Part shown: piece after piece, positions 54,445 to 62,846 of the stretch | Position numbering within the stretch: position 1 is the first letter of the stretch | Layout: each line of letters starts with the position of its first letter | DNA from: Hymenobacter sp. | Lineage (GTDB): Bacteria > Bacteroidota > Bacteroidia > Cytophagales > Hymenobacteraceae | DNA: 64,000 nucleotides | Assembly (NCBI GenBank): GCA_028288445.1 | Contig: JAQBNT010000242.1 | Span: 1 to 64,000 of the forward strand | Direction: 5' to 3' | Notes under the pieces: generated by a model | Seen by the model: the letters and a program-made list of their open reading frames with translations, nothing else | Databases searched by the model: none | What the model was told of the DNA's origin: nothing | Made by a program: the position numbers and the translations under genes

Positions 54445-54876
54445 GCTTCTTCGCTTCAATGAGGCGATGCTTCACTGAAGCAAAGAAGCAATGCTTCGGA
54501 GTTATGTTGATTCCTTGAGGCTTCGAAGTTACAAAGCATTGCTTCAAAGATGCATTGAAGCAATGATATTATGCTTCAATGAAGCGTTAATAATTAGAAG
54601 CGCTGAAGTAATGCTTTGCTGCATCAATGCTTCACTACTTCATTGCATCATTATGTCAATGAAGTAGTGAAGCATTGATGCAGCGAAGCAGTTATTATAT
54701 AATGTATTGATTAAACGCGATTCGCGATGAAGCACCGAAGCAGTGAAGCAATCTTAGCACGCGTTTGGGGTATCCATTCATCAGGCCGCTGCCCATAGAT
54801 ATATTGAGAAACTATAGGCGTAACCTATGCTTCAGTGAAGTTCCGAAGTATTGAAGCGGTGAACCGCTGAAGCAGC
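54445..54876. repeat. 8-bp-phased GAAGC/GCTTC array, candidate parS-like centromere
   Basis: Upstream of parA, 31 octamers in unbroken register from 54445 to 54692 begin with GAAGC or GCTTC. Fourteen are exact (7 in each orientation), 13 have one mismatch and 4 do not fit. The last three bases of the octamers favour ANT. After a 36-base AT-rich gap come three octamers at 54729, 54737 and 54745 (half a unit out of phase), then a gap, then six more at 54829-54876 back in the first phase, three of them exact. In all 21 exact pentamers occur in about 430 bases, where about one is expected. It is probably the binding array for the RHH-like protein. Confidence 0.8.
54613..54689. repeat. 33-bp inverted repeat within the octamer array
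   Basis: Arms 54613-54645 and 54657-54689 are inverted copies with a single mismatch, around an 11-base loop (catcattatgt). Both arms consist of octamers of the array in register, so it could form a cruciform or mark a symmetric centre for a bound complex. Confidence 0.8.
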
Positions 54877-54917
54877 ACTTAGACTAGGATGTATTAACAG
54901 TAGGGATTATTTTGGGC

Positions 54918-55508
54918 ATGGACTATTTGTTGACGGATGCGCAATGGGGCGTATTGCGCCGCTGCTGCCGGGTCGCGAAGGCACGAAAGGCGGCCGGGGG
55001 CAGGACAACCGCCGCTTCGTGGAGGCGGTGCTGTGGCTGGCGCGCAACTGGTGCCGGTGGCGGGCCTTGCCAGCGGAATGGGGCAACTGGCACACGACGT
55101 ACACGCGCTTCCAGCGCTAGATGGCCTCGGGCGTGTGGGCCCGGGTGCTGGCGGCCGTGCAACAGGACGACGCGCTGCACACGCTGCTGGTGGACTCGAC
55201 CACTGTGCGGGCGCACCAGCACGCGAGCGGGCCGCGCAAAAAACGGGCCGCAAGCCCTCCTGGGGCGCAACCGCGGTAGGCTAACCAGCAAGCTGCACGT
55301 GGTGGCCAATGCCCGGGGCCGATTCCTGCGCGGCAGCCTGACGGCGGGTCAGCGCCACGACGCCCCACAAGCGCTGCCCCTGCTCGACGGCCTGGCGCCA
55401 GCTTATCTCATTGCCAACCGCGGCTACGATTCTGACCCGCTCGTGGCCGCCCGTGGCACGCAAGCTGTGATTCTGCCCCGGCGCAAACGCCGCACCCCGC
55501 GGGCCTAG
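54918..55508 (+). pseudogene. IS5-family transposase relic
   Basis: The N-terminus DYLLTDAQWGVLRR is that of IS5-group transposases. The rest is recoverable only by changing frame: NWHTTYTRFQR with an in-frame stop after it (near 55120), then LLVDSTTVRAHQHASG holding the first catalytic Asp (near 55195), then SKLHVVANARGRFL and IANRGYDSD (second Asp) in a third frame. The frame ends at 55508 without the C-terminal YxxRHxxE block. At least two frameshifts, one stop and a truncation make it dead. It lies 42 bases after the last octamer of the partition array. Confidence 0.85.
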
Positions 55509-55953
55509 CTCACCAACAGGACAGAACGCAGGCGCCTGCTGGACATATCCTGCAATCGTTTGATACGAATTCGTCATCGCCCGGTTTCTTAAAGACCCCG
55601 GCCCGAGAAAGTATCTCGGGTAATTTAATAACTTTTATGCTTTATCAAAAATACGGATTTTTCAAGATAACGTTTCCGGTAACGTTATCTTGAAAAATCA
55701 GGAATTCAATGTGAATTATTGCTGATTTTAAGCTTGCTATCAGGCAGGCAATAGCGTAGCTTGCAGTAAGCATTATCTGCAAACCATTGCACTTGGCGGG
55801 CGACGATTATTGAACAAAATCAATAATCCCTCCCTCCCCGACCTCCTGGCTCAGGTGCCCCGCCCCCGCTTCGGCCCCCTGCTTCCCGCCGGACCGGGCT
55901 ACCCAGCTGTGCCAGGTGTCCCCTCTCAAAATTCCCACCAACTCCACTTTCTA
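55509..55953. other. Intergenic region upstream of the PL6 gene
   Basis: 445 bases with no intact gene. The first ~60 bases may be the degraded tail of the IS5 relic. The middle holds the 44-bp palindrome at 55656-55699 in AT-rich sequence. The part from 55810 is open in the PL6 frame but reads as GC-rich non-signal sequence, so it is treated as leader. Confidence 0.55.
55656..55699. promoter_or_regulatory. 44-bp near-perfect palindrome upstream of PL6
   Basis: Arms gatttttcaagataacgtt (55656-55674) and its exact reverse complement (55681-55699) flank the six-base centre tccggt. The inner AACGTT...AACGTT part resembles LacI-family operators. It lies 255 bases upstream of the PL6 start. Because both sides are AT-rich it could equally be a bidirectional terminator. 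Confidence 0.5.
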
Positions 55954-58911
55954 ATGAGAGCACAACTTCTCACCCTAACCTTTTGGGTGTCATTCCTGTT
56001 TCCGGCAGTTGCCCAGGTCGCAATCAGCACTTCCTTTGAAAGTTCGCAGAACTATTCAGCCGGCACCATCCATAACCAGAACGGGTGGAAAGTGAACAAT
56101 GGCAACGGGACCGTTACCGGTACCACGGTGAAAACCGGCGCGCAGGCCTTAACGCTTAGTGCAGCCAATGCCGCGCTTTTTGTGGAATTTGTGCCTTATA
56201 GCGGTACGGTACCGGGGCTGCAAACCGAGGTGTACGCCGATTTTTGGGTGAACCCGGTCGCCTTTGTCACCAAAGGAATAGCCATCGGTGGGTATGACCA
56301 ATATGCGGGCAGCTCCAAAAGGGTCTTTGTGGTCGAATTCACCGAGAGCAATCTAATAAAGGCCTATAGTGGTTCCTCGGGCACCAATATCGGCGCTTGG
56401 GTTGCCAACCAATGGGTTCGTATCTCTGTCAAGGCAGATTTTTTGACCGAGAAATATAAAGTAGCCATTGACGGGGTGGTCCTTTCCAGCGACTTCAACT
56501 TCCGGGAAGCCTACACGCCTACTGCCAGCGGCACCCGGGTGGCTGGGGTGAAAGAGCTGCACTCCCTGCGGTTCAACCATACTGCTGACACCCAGGTTGC
56601 TACCTCTGAAGCGGTAATTGATGACCTGTATCTGGGGACGAATCCGATACCCGATGTGAACTTTGGGGGAGCTTCCACTACCCGGACCATTACGGTTACG
56701 CAGCCGGCTTTTGGCACCATTACCTTGGCCCCGGCCCGAGCAACCTATAGCGTTGGCGACCAAGTGACGGCCACGCTTACGCTGCCGCAAGGCTATCAAA
56801 ACAATGGCTGGACGGGCAGCCTGACCGGCACGGCCCTGGTGCAAACCTTCACCGTCACCGCCAACATGGCCATCAGCGCCAACACGGGGGTTGACCCAAT
56901 CAATCCGCCGGCGCTTTATACCGTTTCGGTTACCCAACCCGCCAACGGCACCATTACTTTGTCGCCCGCTGCTGCCAACGGGCAGTATTATGCCGGAACC
57001 AGCGTTACCGCGACGATTACGCCCGAGTCCTGTTATCAGTTCAATGGCTGGACCGGCGCCCTTTCCGGTACCCAGACACCCCAAACCTTTACCGTGACGG
57101 CAAACGCCAGCCTGGGGGCAACCATAGCGGTGAACACCACGCCCTCGGTGAAGCGCGTGGTGGCCTCGGTGGCCGATTTCAGGAGCGCCCTCGCGGCCAT
57201 GAACCCCGGCGATACCCTGGAGGTGGCCAACGGCACCTATAACCTGGGGAGCGCCAACATTACCCGGTCTGGCTGCCAACAACGACCCATTGTCATCAGG
57301 GCCCGAAACCAGGGCCTGGCCGTGCTCAGCGGCAACACGACGTTGACCTTTGAGAGTGTTCAGCACATCCGGCTGGAGGGCTTTGCGGTGCGGAGCGCCA
57401 GCGTGGGGACGGGTATCAAACTACTGAATAGCCGCCGCATCACCATTGCGCGCAATGCCTTTGCGTTAACGGAAACCAGCTCCTGCAACTGGATTTACAT
57501 TGGGGATACCTTTGGGAGCACCGCTCCGTTGAAATCCGGGGGCAACGTGATGGAATACAACTCTTTTGACGGGAAAACCCTGACGGGCAAATACATCGTC
57601 TTCGACGGCACCGCTACCCAGCAAAGCCAGCACGACACCATCCGGTACAACGTGTTCAAGAACAACGGCCCGCGGGCGGTCAATGAGCAGGAGACCATCC
57701 GGGTCGGCGTCAGCGGACTTTCCAGAAGCAGCGGCTTCACGGTGATTGAGTATAACCTGTTTCAGGCGTGTGACGGCGACCCGGAAATTGTTTCTATTAA
57801 GTCATGCGACAACATTGTTAGGTTCAACACTTTCCAAAGAAGCCTGGGCACGGTAACGCTCCGGCAAGGCAGCCGGAACGTCGTGGAGGGCAACTACTTT
57901 TTCGGGGAAGGGAAAACGGCCACTTTCAACGGCTCCACCATTGGCTGCGGGGGCATCAGAGTGTACGGCAAAGACCATCTCATCTTCAATAATTACATGC
58001 AAGGCCTGACCGGCGCACGATTTGATGCGGGCATCACCATCACCAACGGGGATGTCGACAATTCTTCCCCCAGCCTGTCTTCGCACAATCTGCCCGAGAA
58101 CGTGACCATCGCCTTCAACACGCTGGTAAACAATCGGTCTAATATAGAAATAGGCTTTACCAACAACGGCAGCTATCCCCTGGCGCCCATTAATTGCGTA
58201 CTGGCCAACAATGTAGTGGTAGAAAATACCGGCGCTATTGTGTTGTCGTACGGGGCCAGCTCATTGGCGGGCGTTGCGTTCGCCAACAACCTCATGTATC
58301 CCACCGGCACCGCGTCCGTGGGCATTCCGGCCACGGCGGCGCAAATCAGAACCATCAACCCGCTGTTGATGCAGCCCCCCTGTGTGGGGCCCAATTGCAC
58401 GCAGACCCTGGCGTACAGCGTGTTGCGGCTAGCCCCACAGAGCCCGGCCATTGATGCCGCCACCGGCACCTTTTCTTTTGTGTCGCGGGATTTCGAAAAT
58501 CAGTCGCGCACCGGCCTGAAAGACGTCGGAGCCGATGAGTTTAACGGGAGTGGCGCAGTGCATCAGGGGCCTTTAGACGAGCGGCACGTCGGCCCCGACG
58601 CCGTAGCTTACCGCTATGAGTATGCGTATCCGGTGGTCAGTTCCGCAGCCCCGGCTAATCTGGGCAAAAACATTTCGCTCTACCCCAATCCGGCTACCGC
58701 AGATTTCACCGTTCATTTTAATTCCGCGCCTGCCAACGGCACGGTTTTGCGCGTGTTTACGGCGACCGGTAAACTACTGAAAATGGTGCCTGCCGGGCAG
58801 CAGCCTTCGTTTACCGTATCGGTGGAGTCCTTGCCGGCCGGCATGTATTATGTGCGGATAGAGGAACCCGGGAAAACGGCTAGAACGCGGCCCTTGGTCG
58901 TGATAAAGTAA
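55954..58911 (+). CDS. PL6 (chondroitinase B/alginate lyase family) lyase with T9SS tail
   Basis: A 985-residue protein from ATG 55954 (MRAQLLTLTFWVSFLFPAVAQ). An N-terminal laminin-G-like sandwich (~25-225) is followed by two InlB-type repeats (VTQPAFGTITLAPARATYSVG; VTQPANGTITLSPAA), then a beta-helix with PL6 features: FRSALAAMNPGDTLEVANG, candidate base K616 in VSIKSCDN and candidate acid R637 in TLRQGSRNVVEGNYFFG. The C-terminal LYPNPATADFTVHF...GMYYVRIEEPG is a T9SS sorting domain. PL6 enzymes cleave alginate or dermatan/chondroitin by elimination outside the cell. It has no SusC/D partner here, so it may assist PUL 1, which carries uronate-degrading genes. Confidence 0.88.
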   Translation: MRAQLLTLTFWVSFLFPAVAQVAISTSFESSQNYSAGTIHNQNGWKVNNGNGTVTGTTVKTGAQALTLSAANAALFVEFVPYSGTVPGLQTEVYADFWVNPVAFVTKGIAIGGYDQYAGSSKRVFVVEFTESNLIKAYSGSSGTNIGAWVANQWVRISVKADFLTEKYKVAIDGVVLSSDFNFREAYTPTASGTRVAGVKELHSLRFNHTADTQVATSEAVIDDLYLGTNPIPDVNFGGASTTRTITVTQPAFGTITLAPARATYSVGDQVTATLTLPQGYQNNGWTGSLTGTALVQTFTVTANMAISANTGVDPINPPALYTVSVTQPANGTITLSPAAANGQYYAGTSVTATITPESCYQFNGWTGALSGTQTPQTFTVTANASLGATIAVNTTPSVKRVVASVADFRSALAAMNPGDTLEVANGTYNLGSANITRSGCQQRPIVIRARNQGLAVLSGNTTLTFESVQHIRLEGFAVRSASVGTGIKLLNSRRITIARNAFALTETSSCNWIYIGDTFGSTAPLKSGGNVMEYNSFDGKTLTGKYIVFDGTATQQSQHDTIRYNVFKNNGPRAVNEQETIRVGVSGLSRSSGFTVIEYNLFQACDGDPEIVSIKSCDNIVRFNTFQRSLGTVTLRQGSRNVVEGNYFFGEGKTATFNGSTIGCGGIRVYGKDHLIFNNYMQGLTGARFDAGITITNGDVDNSSPSLSSHNLPENVTIAFNTLVNNRSNIEIGFTNNGSYPLAPINCVLANNVVVENTGAIVLSYGASSLAGVAFANNLMYPTGTASVGIPATAAQIRTINPLLMQPPCVGPNCTQTLAYSVLRLAPQSPAIDAATGTFSFVSRDFENQSRTGLKDVGADEFNGSGAVHQGPLDERHVGPDAVAYRYEYAYPVVSSAAPANLGKNISLYPNPATADFTVHFNSAPANGTVLRVFTATGKLLKMVPAGQQPSFTVSVESLPAGMYYVRIEEPGKTARTRPLVVIK

Positions 58912-58951
58912 GGGTATTTTTTAGCGTCAAGGAATAGACGGTCAATGGTCG

Positions 58952-59011
58952 GTTTCCGAACCTGTTTTCAGCCTCGTCTCCTGAAATGAAGCCGAAAACA
59001 GGTTCGAAAAC
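58952..59011. terminator. 18-bp hairpin after the PL6 gene
   Basis: Arms 58952-58969 and 58994-59011 (gtttccgaacctgttttc and its reverse complement with one mismatch) around a 24-base loop. It lies 40 bases after the PL6 stop and before the convergent lipoprotein relic, so it may stop transcription from both sides. Confidence 0.5.
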
Positions 59012-59137
59012 GGGCCATGGTTAAAAGGTTGGTCCAAAGGTTAAACGCATTGCTTGCGAGCATAGCACTTCAAAATTGAGCTTTCAGAGCTTAGTATGGC
59101 TGGTTAGTACAGTAAACCGAGCACTAAAGTGAACGCA

Positions 59138-59738
59138 TCAATTAATCCAGCACAGGTCGGAGGATACCACCTCCCAAGTGGTGCCCTTCTTTTGCAGGTA
59201 GTAGCCCGTCCCCGCGCCACAACCTGGACAAACCCGGTCCAGCGCGATGTACGCACGTAAGCTGTCTTGGGAAAAGAGGGGCTGCGAAATGATGAAATGG
59301 GCATCCGTTGTTCCCCTTATCAGCCCTGCTATCGTTATTACATCACCCGGCGCAAACAGGCTGGAATCCAAGTAGCTGCTCTGTTCCATGGCGGCTTGTT
59401 GGCTTAGTGCCACCGAATCCTGCTGGGTCAAGGAAGTCCCGGGTGGAGCGTTCAGCGCGTAGAGCACGGTAATCGACGTCGCAAAGTAGCCGGGTGGTGG
59501 CATCTGGGGGCGGCTGCTTGAGGGCCAGGACCGGGGTAAAATGGAGCGGGGCCAAGAGCGTCGCGACGGGCAGGCCGCCAAGGCCTTGGCTGGGCAGGAT
59601 GCACTCGTCCCGCTTCATCAGTGCTCGGACCACGGCCATGTTTTCCGGGGTGGCAACCCGCGGCAGTGGGAGAGCTTGCTCCGCCGGCGTGCAACCGGTG
59701 GCGGTAAGCAACACCAGGCAAGGAAGAAGCTGTTTCAT
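59138..59738 (-). pseudogene. Small lipoprotein gene with a one-base frameshift
   Basis: Starts at ATG 59738 with MKQLLPCLVLLTATGCTPAE, a clear lipoprotein signal with lipobox ATGC. The first frame runs to about 59500 (PSQGLGGLPVATLLAPLHF); the sequence continues in the next frame (PPGYFATSITVLYALN...GTTWEVVSSDLCWIN) to the stop at 59138. Together they would give about 199 residues. The slip is near a C5/G5 run around 59500-59507, so a true mutation or a sequencing error are both possible. The CPGCGAGTGYYL pattern near the end is the only motif-like element; the function is unknown. Confidence 0.6.
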
Positions 59739-59843
59739 CTTGTTAGGGGTCGAAAGGGAAAGGTACAACGGTGCAGGCGTTAGTGATTGGCCCCCAAGAC
59801 ACCCTAAAAGTAACTTCCGGCACAAAGCATACCTTGTTCAGCC

Positions 59844-60827
59844 AAACGGTCGTGGCTGTTGCAGAACCCGGGTTTGTAGCGGGAAGATGCAAGGCAAGAA
59901 GCTGTTTCTCGATAAAGAGGTGGCCCGCTTTCGGCTCAGTGAGCGGGTGCGGCCCCATAACCTGTACCGCCGGCTCGCGGAGTTGGTCGACTGGTCGTTT
60001 CTCTACGACGCGCACGGCCCGCGGCGTCATCAGCCATGTGCAGGCCGACTTCGCCGATAAGCGCGACAGCCTGCATTTGCCCCGCCTGCTCACGGGCTTG
60101 CAGCGCCGCTTGCAGACCCACGAACTGCGTCTGCGTAACCTCTTGGCCGATGCCGGCTACGCGAACGGCCCCAACTACGCCCGGCTCGAAGCCGAGCAGG
60201 TCACGGCATGGATACCCGTTTTCGGCCAATACAAGCCCGACATCGAGGGCTTCACCTACAACCGCCGCACCGATGCTTTTACCTGCCCCGAAGGCCAAGC
60301 ACTGCCCTTTCAGAAGTATGACACCAACCAGGACGGGGGCTGGCATAAGATTTACTGCGCCCCGTGCCGCACCTGTCAGCAGTGCCCGCGCAAGCCGCTC
60401 TGTGCCCCGCGGGCCAAGCGCAAGCAAATCAACCGCACGATTTACGACGCGGCCTACCGCCGCGCCTGGCTTCGCCAACAGACCCGGCGCGGGCAGCGAC
60501 AACGCCGGGTGCGCCAGGGCACCGTCGAGCCCGTCTTCGGCAACCTGCTCCACCACTACGGCCTGCGCCGGCTCAACGTGCGCGGCCACGCCGGGGCCCA
60601 CAAAACCATGCTGCTCACGGCGGTCGCTTACAACCTGAAAAAGCTACTCAAACACCACACCCAACAGCAAGTGGGTGCTGTGGTGGCCCTGCCAAAGCCC
60701 CTGCTGGCGGCAAATGGACGCGCTGGGCGGCGAAGCAGACGCCCCAAGGCGCTCATTCAAGCACTCGCGAAGTAGCCACCCAAAATAGAACTACCTAAAC
60801 CGGGTTCTGCAACAGCCACGACCGTTT
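59844..60827 (+). mobile_element. IS1182-family deletion derivative with intact ends
   Basis: Perfect 28-bp terminal inverted repeats (59844-59871 and 60800-60827; core cggtcgtggctgttgcagaa) bound a 984-base element. A full IS1182 element is roughly 1.6-1.8 kb, so an internal part is lost. The outermost three bases may belong to the target. It lies just upstream of the frameshifted lipoprotein start, on the other strand. Confidence 0.85.
59887..60775 (+). pseudogene. IS1182-family transposase, internally deleted
   Basis: The N-terminus from ATG 59887 (MQGKKLFLDKEVARF, RPHNLYRRLAELVDWSFLYD) is that of IS1182 transposases. Around 60010-60030 it joins, in another frame, the C-terminal part: GVISHVQADFADKRDSLHLP, LLADAGYANGPNY (second catalytic Asp region), FTCPEGQALPFQKYD, a cysteine-rich CAPCRTCQQCPRKPLC block, and TVEPVFGNLLHHYGLRR with the catalytic Glu. 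About 150-200 residues, including the first catalytic Asp, are missing between the parts. It cannot code for an active enzyme but might be mobilised by a complete copy elsewhere. Confidence 0.85.
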
Positions 60828-61087
60828 CGTTAAACGGAGCGCGTTTAAAAATTCAGGTTCTTGTCGTGCTCTTCTGGTGGGTTCTAGCCTAGGGCCGCCA
60901 CGCCGGGCAGCTCCTGACCCTGCATGTATTCAAGCAGCGCACCGCATCCGGTGCTGATGTAGCTCACCTGCTCGCCGAAGCCCAGCGGCTGCCCCTGTAT
61001 CGTGTTTTGAATCGGTTGGGACGAAAGCACAAGACGAGCCTACGTTAGCTAACCTACCTCCGTGGGTCAACGGGTTAATGTGTCTGT
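60828..61087. other. Short unassigned stretch with a 51-codon open segment
   Basis: Between stops at 60890 and 61046 on the plus strand the frame reads as protein-like (GRHAGQLLTLHVFKQRT, LYRVLNRLGRKHKTSLR) but has no start. It may be the tail of a lost gene or transposase. I do not recognise it. Confidence 0.35.
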
Positions 61088-61600
61088 TTGCATTATTCTA
61101 CAATGATTTTCCTAGCAACCAAGCCCGCAGTGGTTTGCAGGTACAGCGAGTACATGCCCGTGGCTACATTGGCCAATGACAGGGTGTGTGTGTCCAGCCC
61201 GGCAGGCAACGCTTGCTGTAGTACAACTCGCCCTTGTCCATCTATCAAGGCTGCGGTTACTTCTTGCCGGCTCAATACCGCAGGCAACTTTACTCGATAC
61301 ATTTTGGTGAGCAGGATTGGGGTACAGCGCCACCTGGGCTACAAAGGCCGCCGACAGGGTGCCCAATCCCACAGTTGGGTTGTAGAGGCCAAAGTAAGCC
61401 GTCACCTTCGACACGTCGCCCACGGTAACAAATTCCCCCAGCGTACACCTGGCCGCTTCCATCTCCAACCAATGCAGCCACTTGATTACTAAGACCTGTG
61501 CCCGGGGTACTCCAAGCTACGCCACTCCAGCGGGCGATGTTATTGACGGCCACGCCACCGGCCGTAAAGAAAAAGCCTCCGACGTACAGATTAATTGCTT
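61088..61600 (-). pseudogene. Relic of a second propeller-type T9SS protein
   Basis: Read on the minus strand in three frames, the pieces line up with the blade and C-terminus of the giant protein at 45818: LYVGGFFFTAGGVAVNNIAR and WSGVAWSTPGTGLSNQVAAL are one propeller blade, AQVALYPNPAHQNVSSKV begins a T9SS sorting domain, and LSLANVATGMYSLYLQTTAG ends it. There are at least two frameshifts and almost the whole N-terminal part is missing. It is the 3' end of a paralog of the giant gene, now dead. Confidence 0.8.
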
Positions 61601-61630
61601 GCGGACAATAAGTGAGGTGGTCTAGGCACG

Positions 61631-61980
61631 GTGGATAGAAGAAGGACGTATATTTCTTCTGTTATCGCAACCAAAACCAACGGGTCGTCGTCCGACAAAC
61701 GGCGTAAATATGACGAGGCGTTCAAGGCCGAGGCCCTGCGCCTAGCCGGCAAGAGCCGCAGCACCCAAGCGGCGGCCCGGCAGCTGGGTCGTACCCGGTA
61801 GGGCATCAGCCCCAAGCTGCTCTACCGCTGGCAGCAGGCGCAGTTTGTGGCCGAAGTGGGCAGTGTGGAAGTGGCCCGTGACCCGGATGTCTGCGCGCTA
61901 CGCGCCGCCAATAAACGGCTGGCGCAGGAGCTTGATATTTAAAAAAGCCTTGGTCATCTTCGGCCAGTCGACCCCGTAAG
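61631..61980 (+). pseudogene. IS3-family transposase OrfA relic
   Basis: The plus strand codes for KRRKYDEAFKAEALRLAG, STQAAARQLG, PKLLYRWQQAQ and LRAANKRLAQELDI, the helix-turn-helix and leucine zipper of an IS3-type OrfA. An extra ~12 bases with a stop (near 61800) interrupt it and a further indel near 61940 breaks the frame before KKALVIFGQSTP. The A6 run there is where IS3 elements normally shift frame into OrfB. OrfB is absent apart from a few codons. Confidence 0.8.
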
Positions 61981-62306
61981 CGTCTATCAGCACACGCCCA
62001 ACCAGCCAGCGCGCCGCGTCTCAGTTGAAGCATTCTGATGCATAAGCGGCCTTCCTGCGCGCCTTGTATCCTGCTGGACGAGGCAATACCGGAGCTGTAA
62101 TAAGTCAGCCCTGCCGGCTTTAAGCAATTGCAAAATGGCCCCTTTTAACCAGTGGGCAGCGGTAGCGCATATGTGCTCGTGGCGGCCCGGCCGGCACAAA
62201 CTCCGTATTTTCTCCAACTATTTTTCCGGGAAAATGCGGATAATAAAGTAGTTATCGGCGCGGAAATTTGAGGATTCTTATTCCTTAACGCCTAGCCTCC
62301 GCCGTC
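61981..62306. other. Intergenic region upstream of the STAS-like gene
   Basis: 326 bases without a recognisable gene. The first ~40 bases may be the remains of the IS3 OrfB start. The AT-rich stretch 62208-62290 probably contains the promoter for the STAS-like gene, but no clear TAnnTTTG element was found. Confidence 0.45.
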
Positions 62307-62645
62307 ATGACTGTATTTCATGAACTGTTCCCAGCCAGCTACTTATTAGCCCTGGCCCCCCCGGCCACGGCTACGGCCGAAAATGAGCTGGCGGCACACC
62401 TGGCCCACGCCTGCCGCAGCGGCAAGCCGGCCGTGTGGGTCGACTGCCGCCTGCTCGACACGCTGCCGGCCACGGCGGCCTGGCAGCTGTGGGCCTGCCA
62501 GCAGCAGCTGCGCCGGCGCCACGCCCGCCTGGTACTGTGCCGGGTGCCCGCCGCTGTGGAGCGCACCCTGCGGCAGGCGCTGGCCTGCACGGGAGAAAGC
62601 CTGCTCATCGTGCCCACACTGGAAGACGCGGCAGCGCTGGCCTAG
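62307..62645 (+). CDS. Small STAS-domain-like protein
   Basis: A 112-residue protein without signal peptide. The pattern of a strand (KPAVWVDCRLLDTLPATAAW), a helix with many Arg/Gln (WACQQQLRRRHARLVLC) and the ending VERTLRQALACTGESLLIVP matches the alpha/beta fold of STAS domains (anti-sigma-factor antagonists), where a Ser/Thr after the second strand is phosphorylated; here the corresponding loop reads LLDTLPAT. It lies 201 bases upstream of a PAS/GAF sensor gene on the same strand, so the two may act together. The assignment is by pattern only. Confidence 0.6.
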   Translation: MTVFHELFPASYLLALAPPATATAENELAAHLAHACRSGKPAVWVDCRLLDTLPATAAWQLWACQQQLRRRHARLVLCRVPAAVERTLRQALACTGESLLIVPTLEDAAALA

Positions 62646-62846
62646 TGCCGGGGCCGGGCGGAAGCCCCGGCGTTATCAGCCTCTGTGTGAAGGCCCCGGC
62701 GGCAGTAGGCTGCTGCGAGCCGTTGCGGCCAGGGGCTTTCCATAAACCAACTTATTACGGCTCAGCTAATGAGCTTGGTCGGGATGGGCCGCCGGGGCCC
62801 CTGGGCCGGCCTACCTTTACGAAGCCCTTTCACCCGCCCGACCAGC

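Noticed and set aside
54445-54876. Possible CRISPR array at the GAAGC repeats
   Set aside because: The unit is 8 bp in both orientations, without 20-40 bp repeats or unique spacers, and no cas gene is present.
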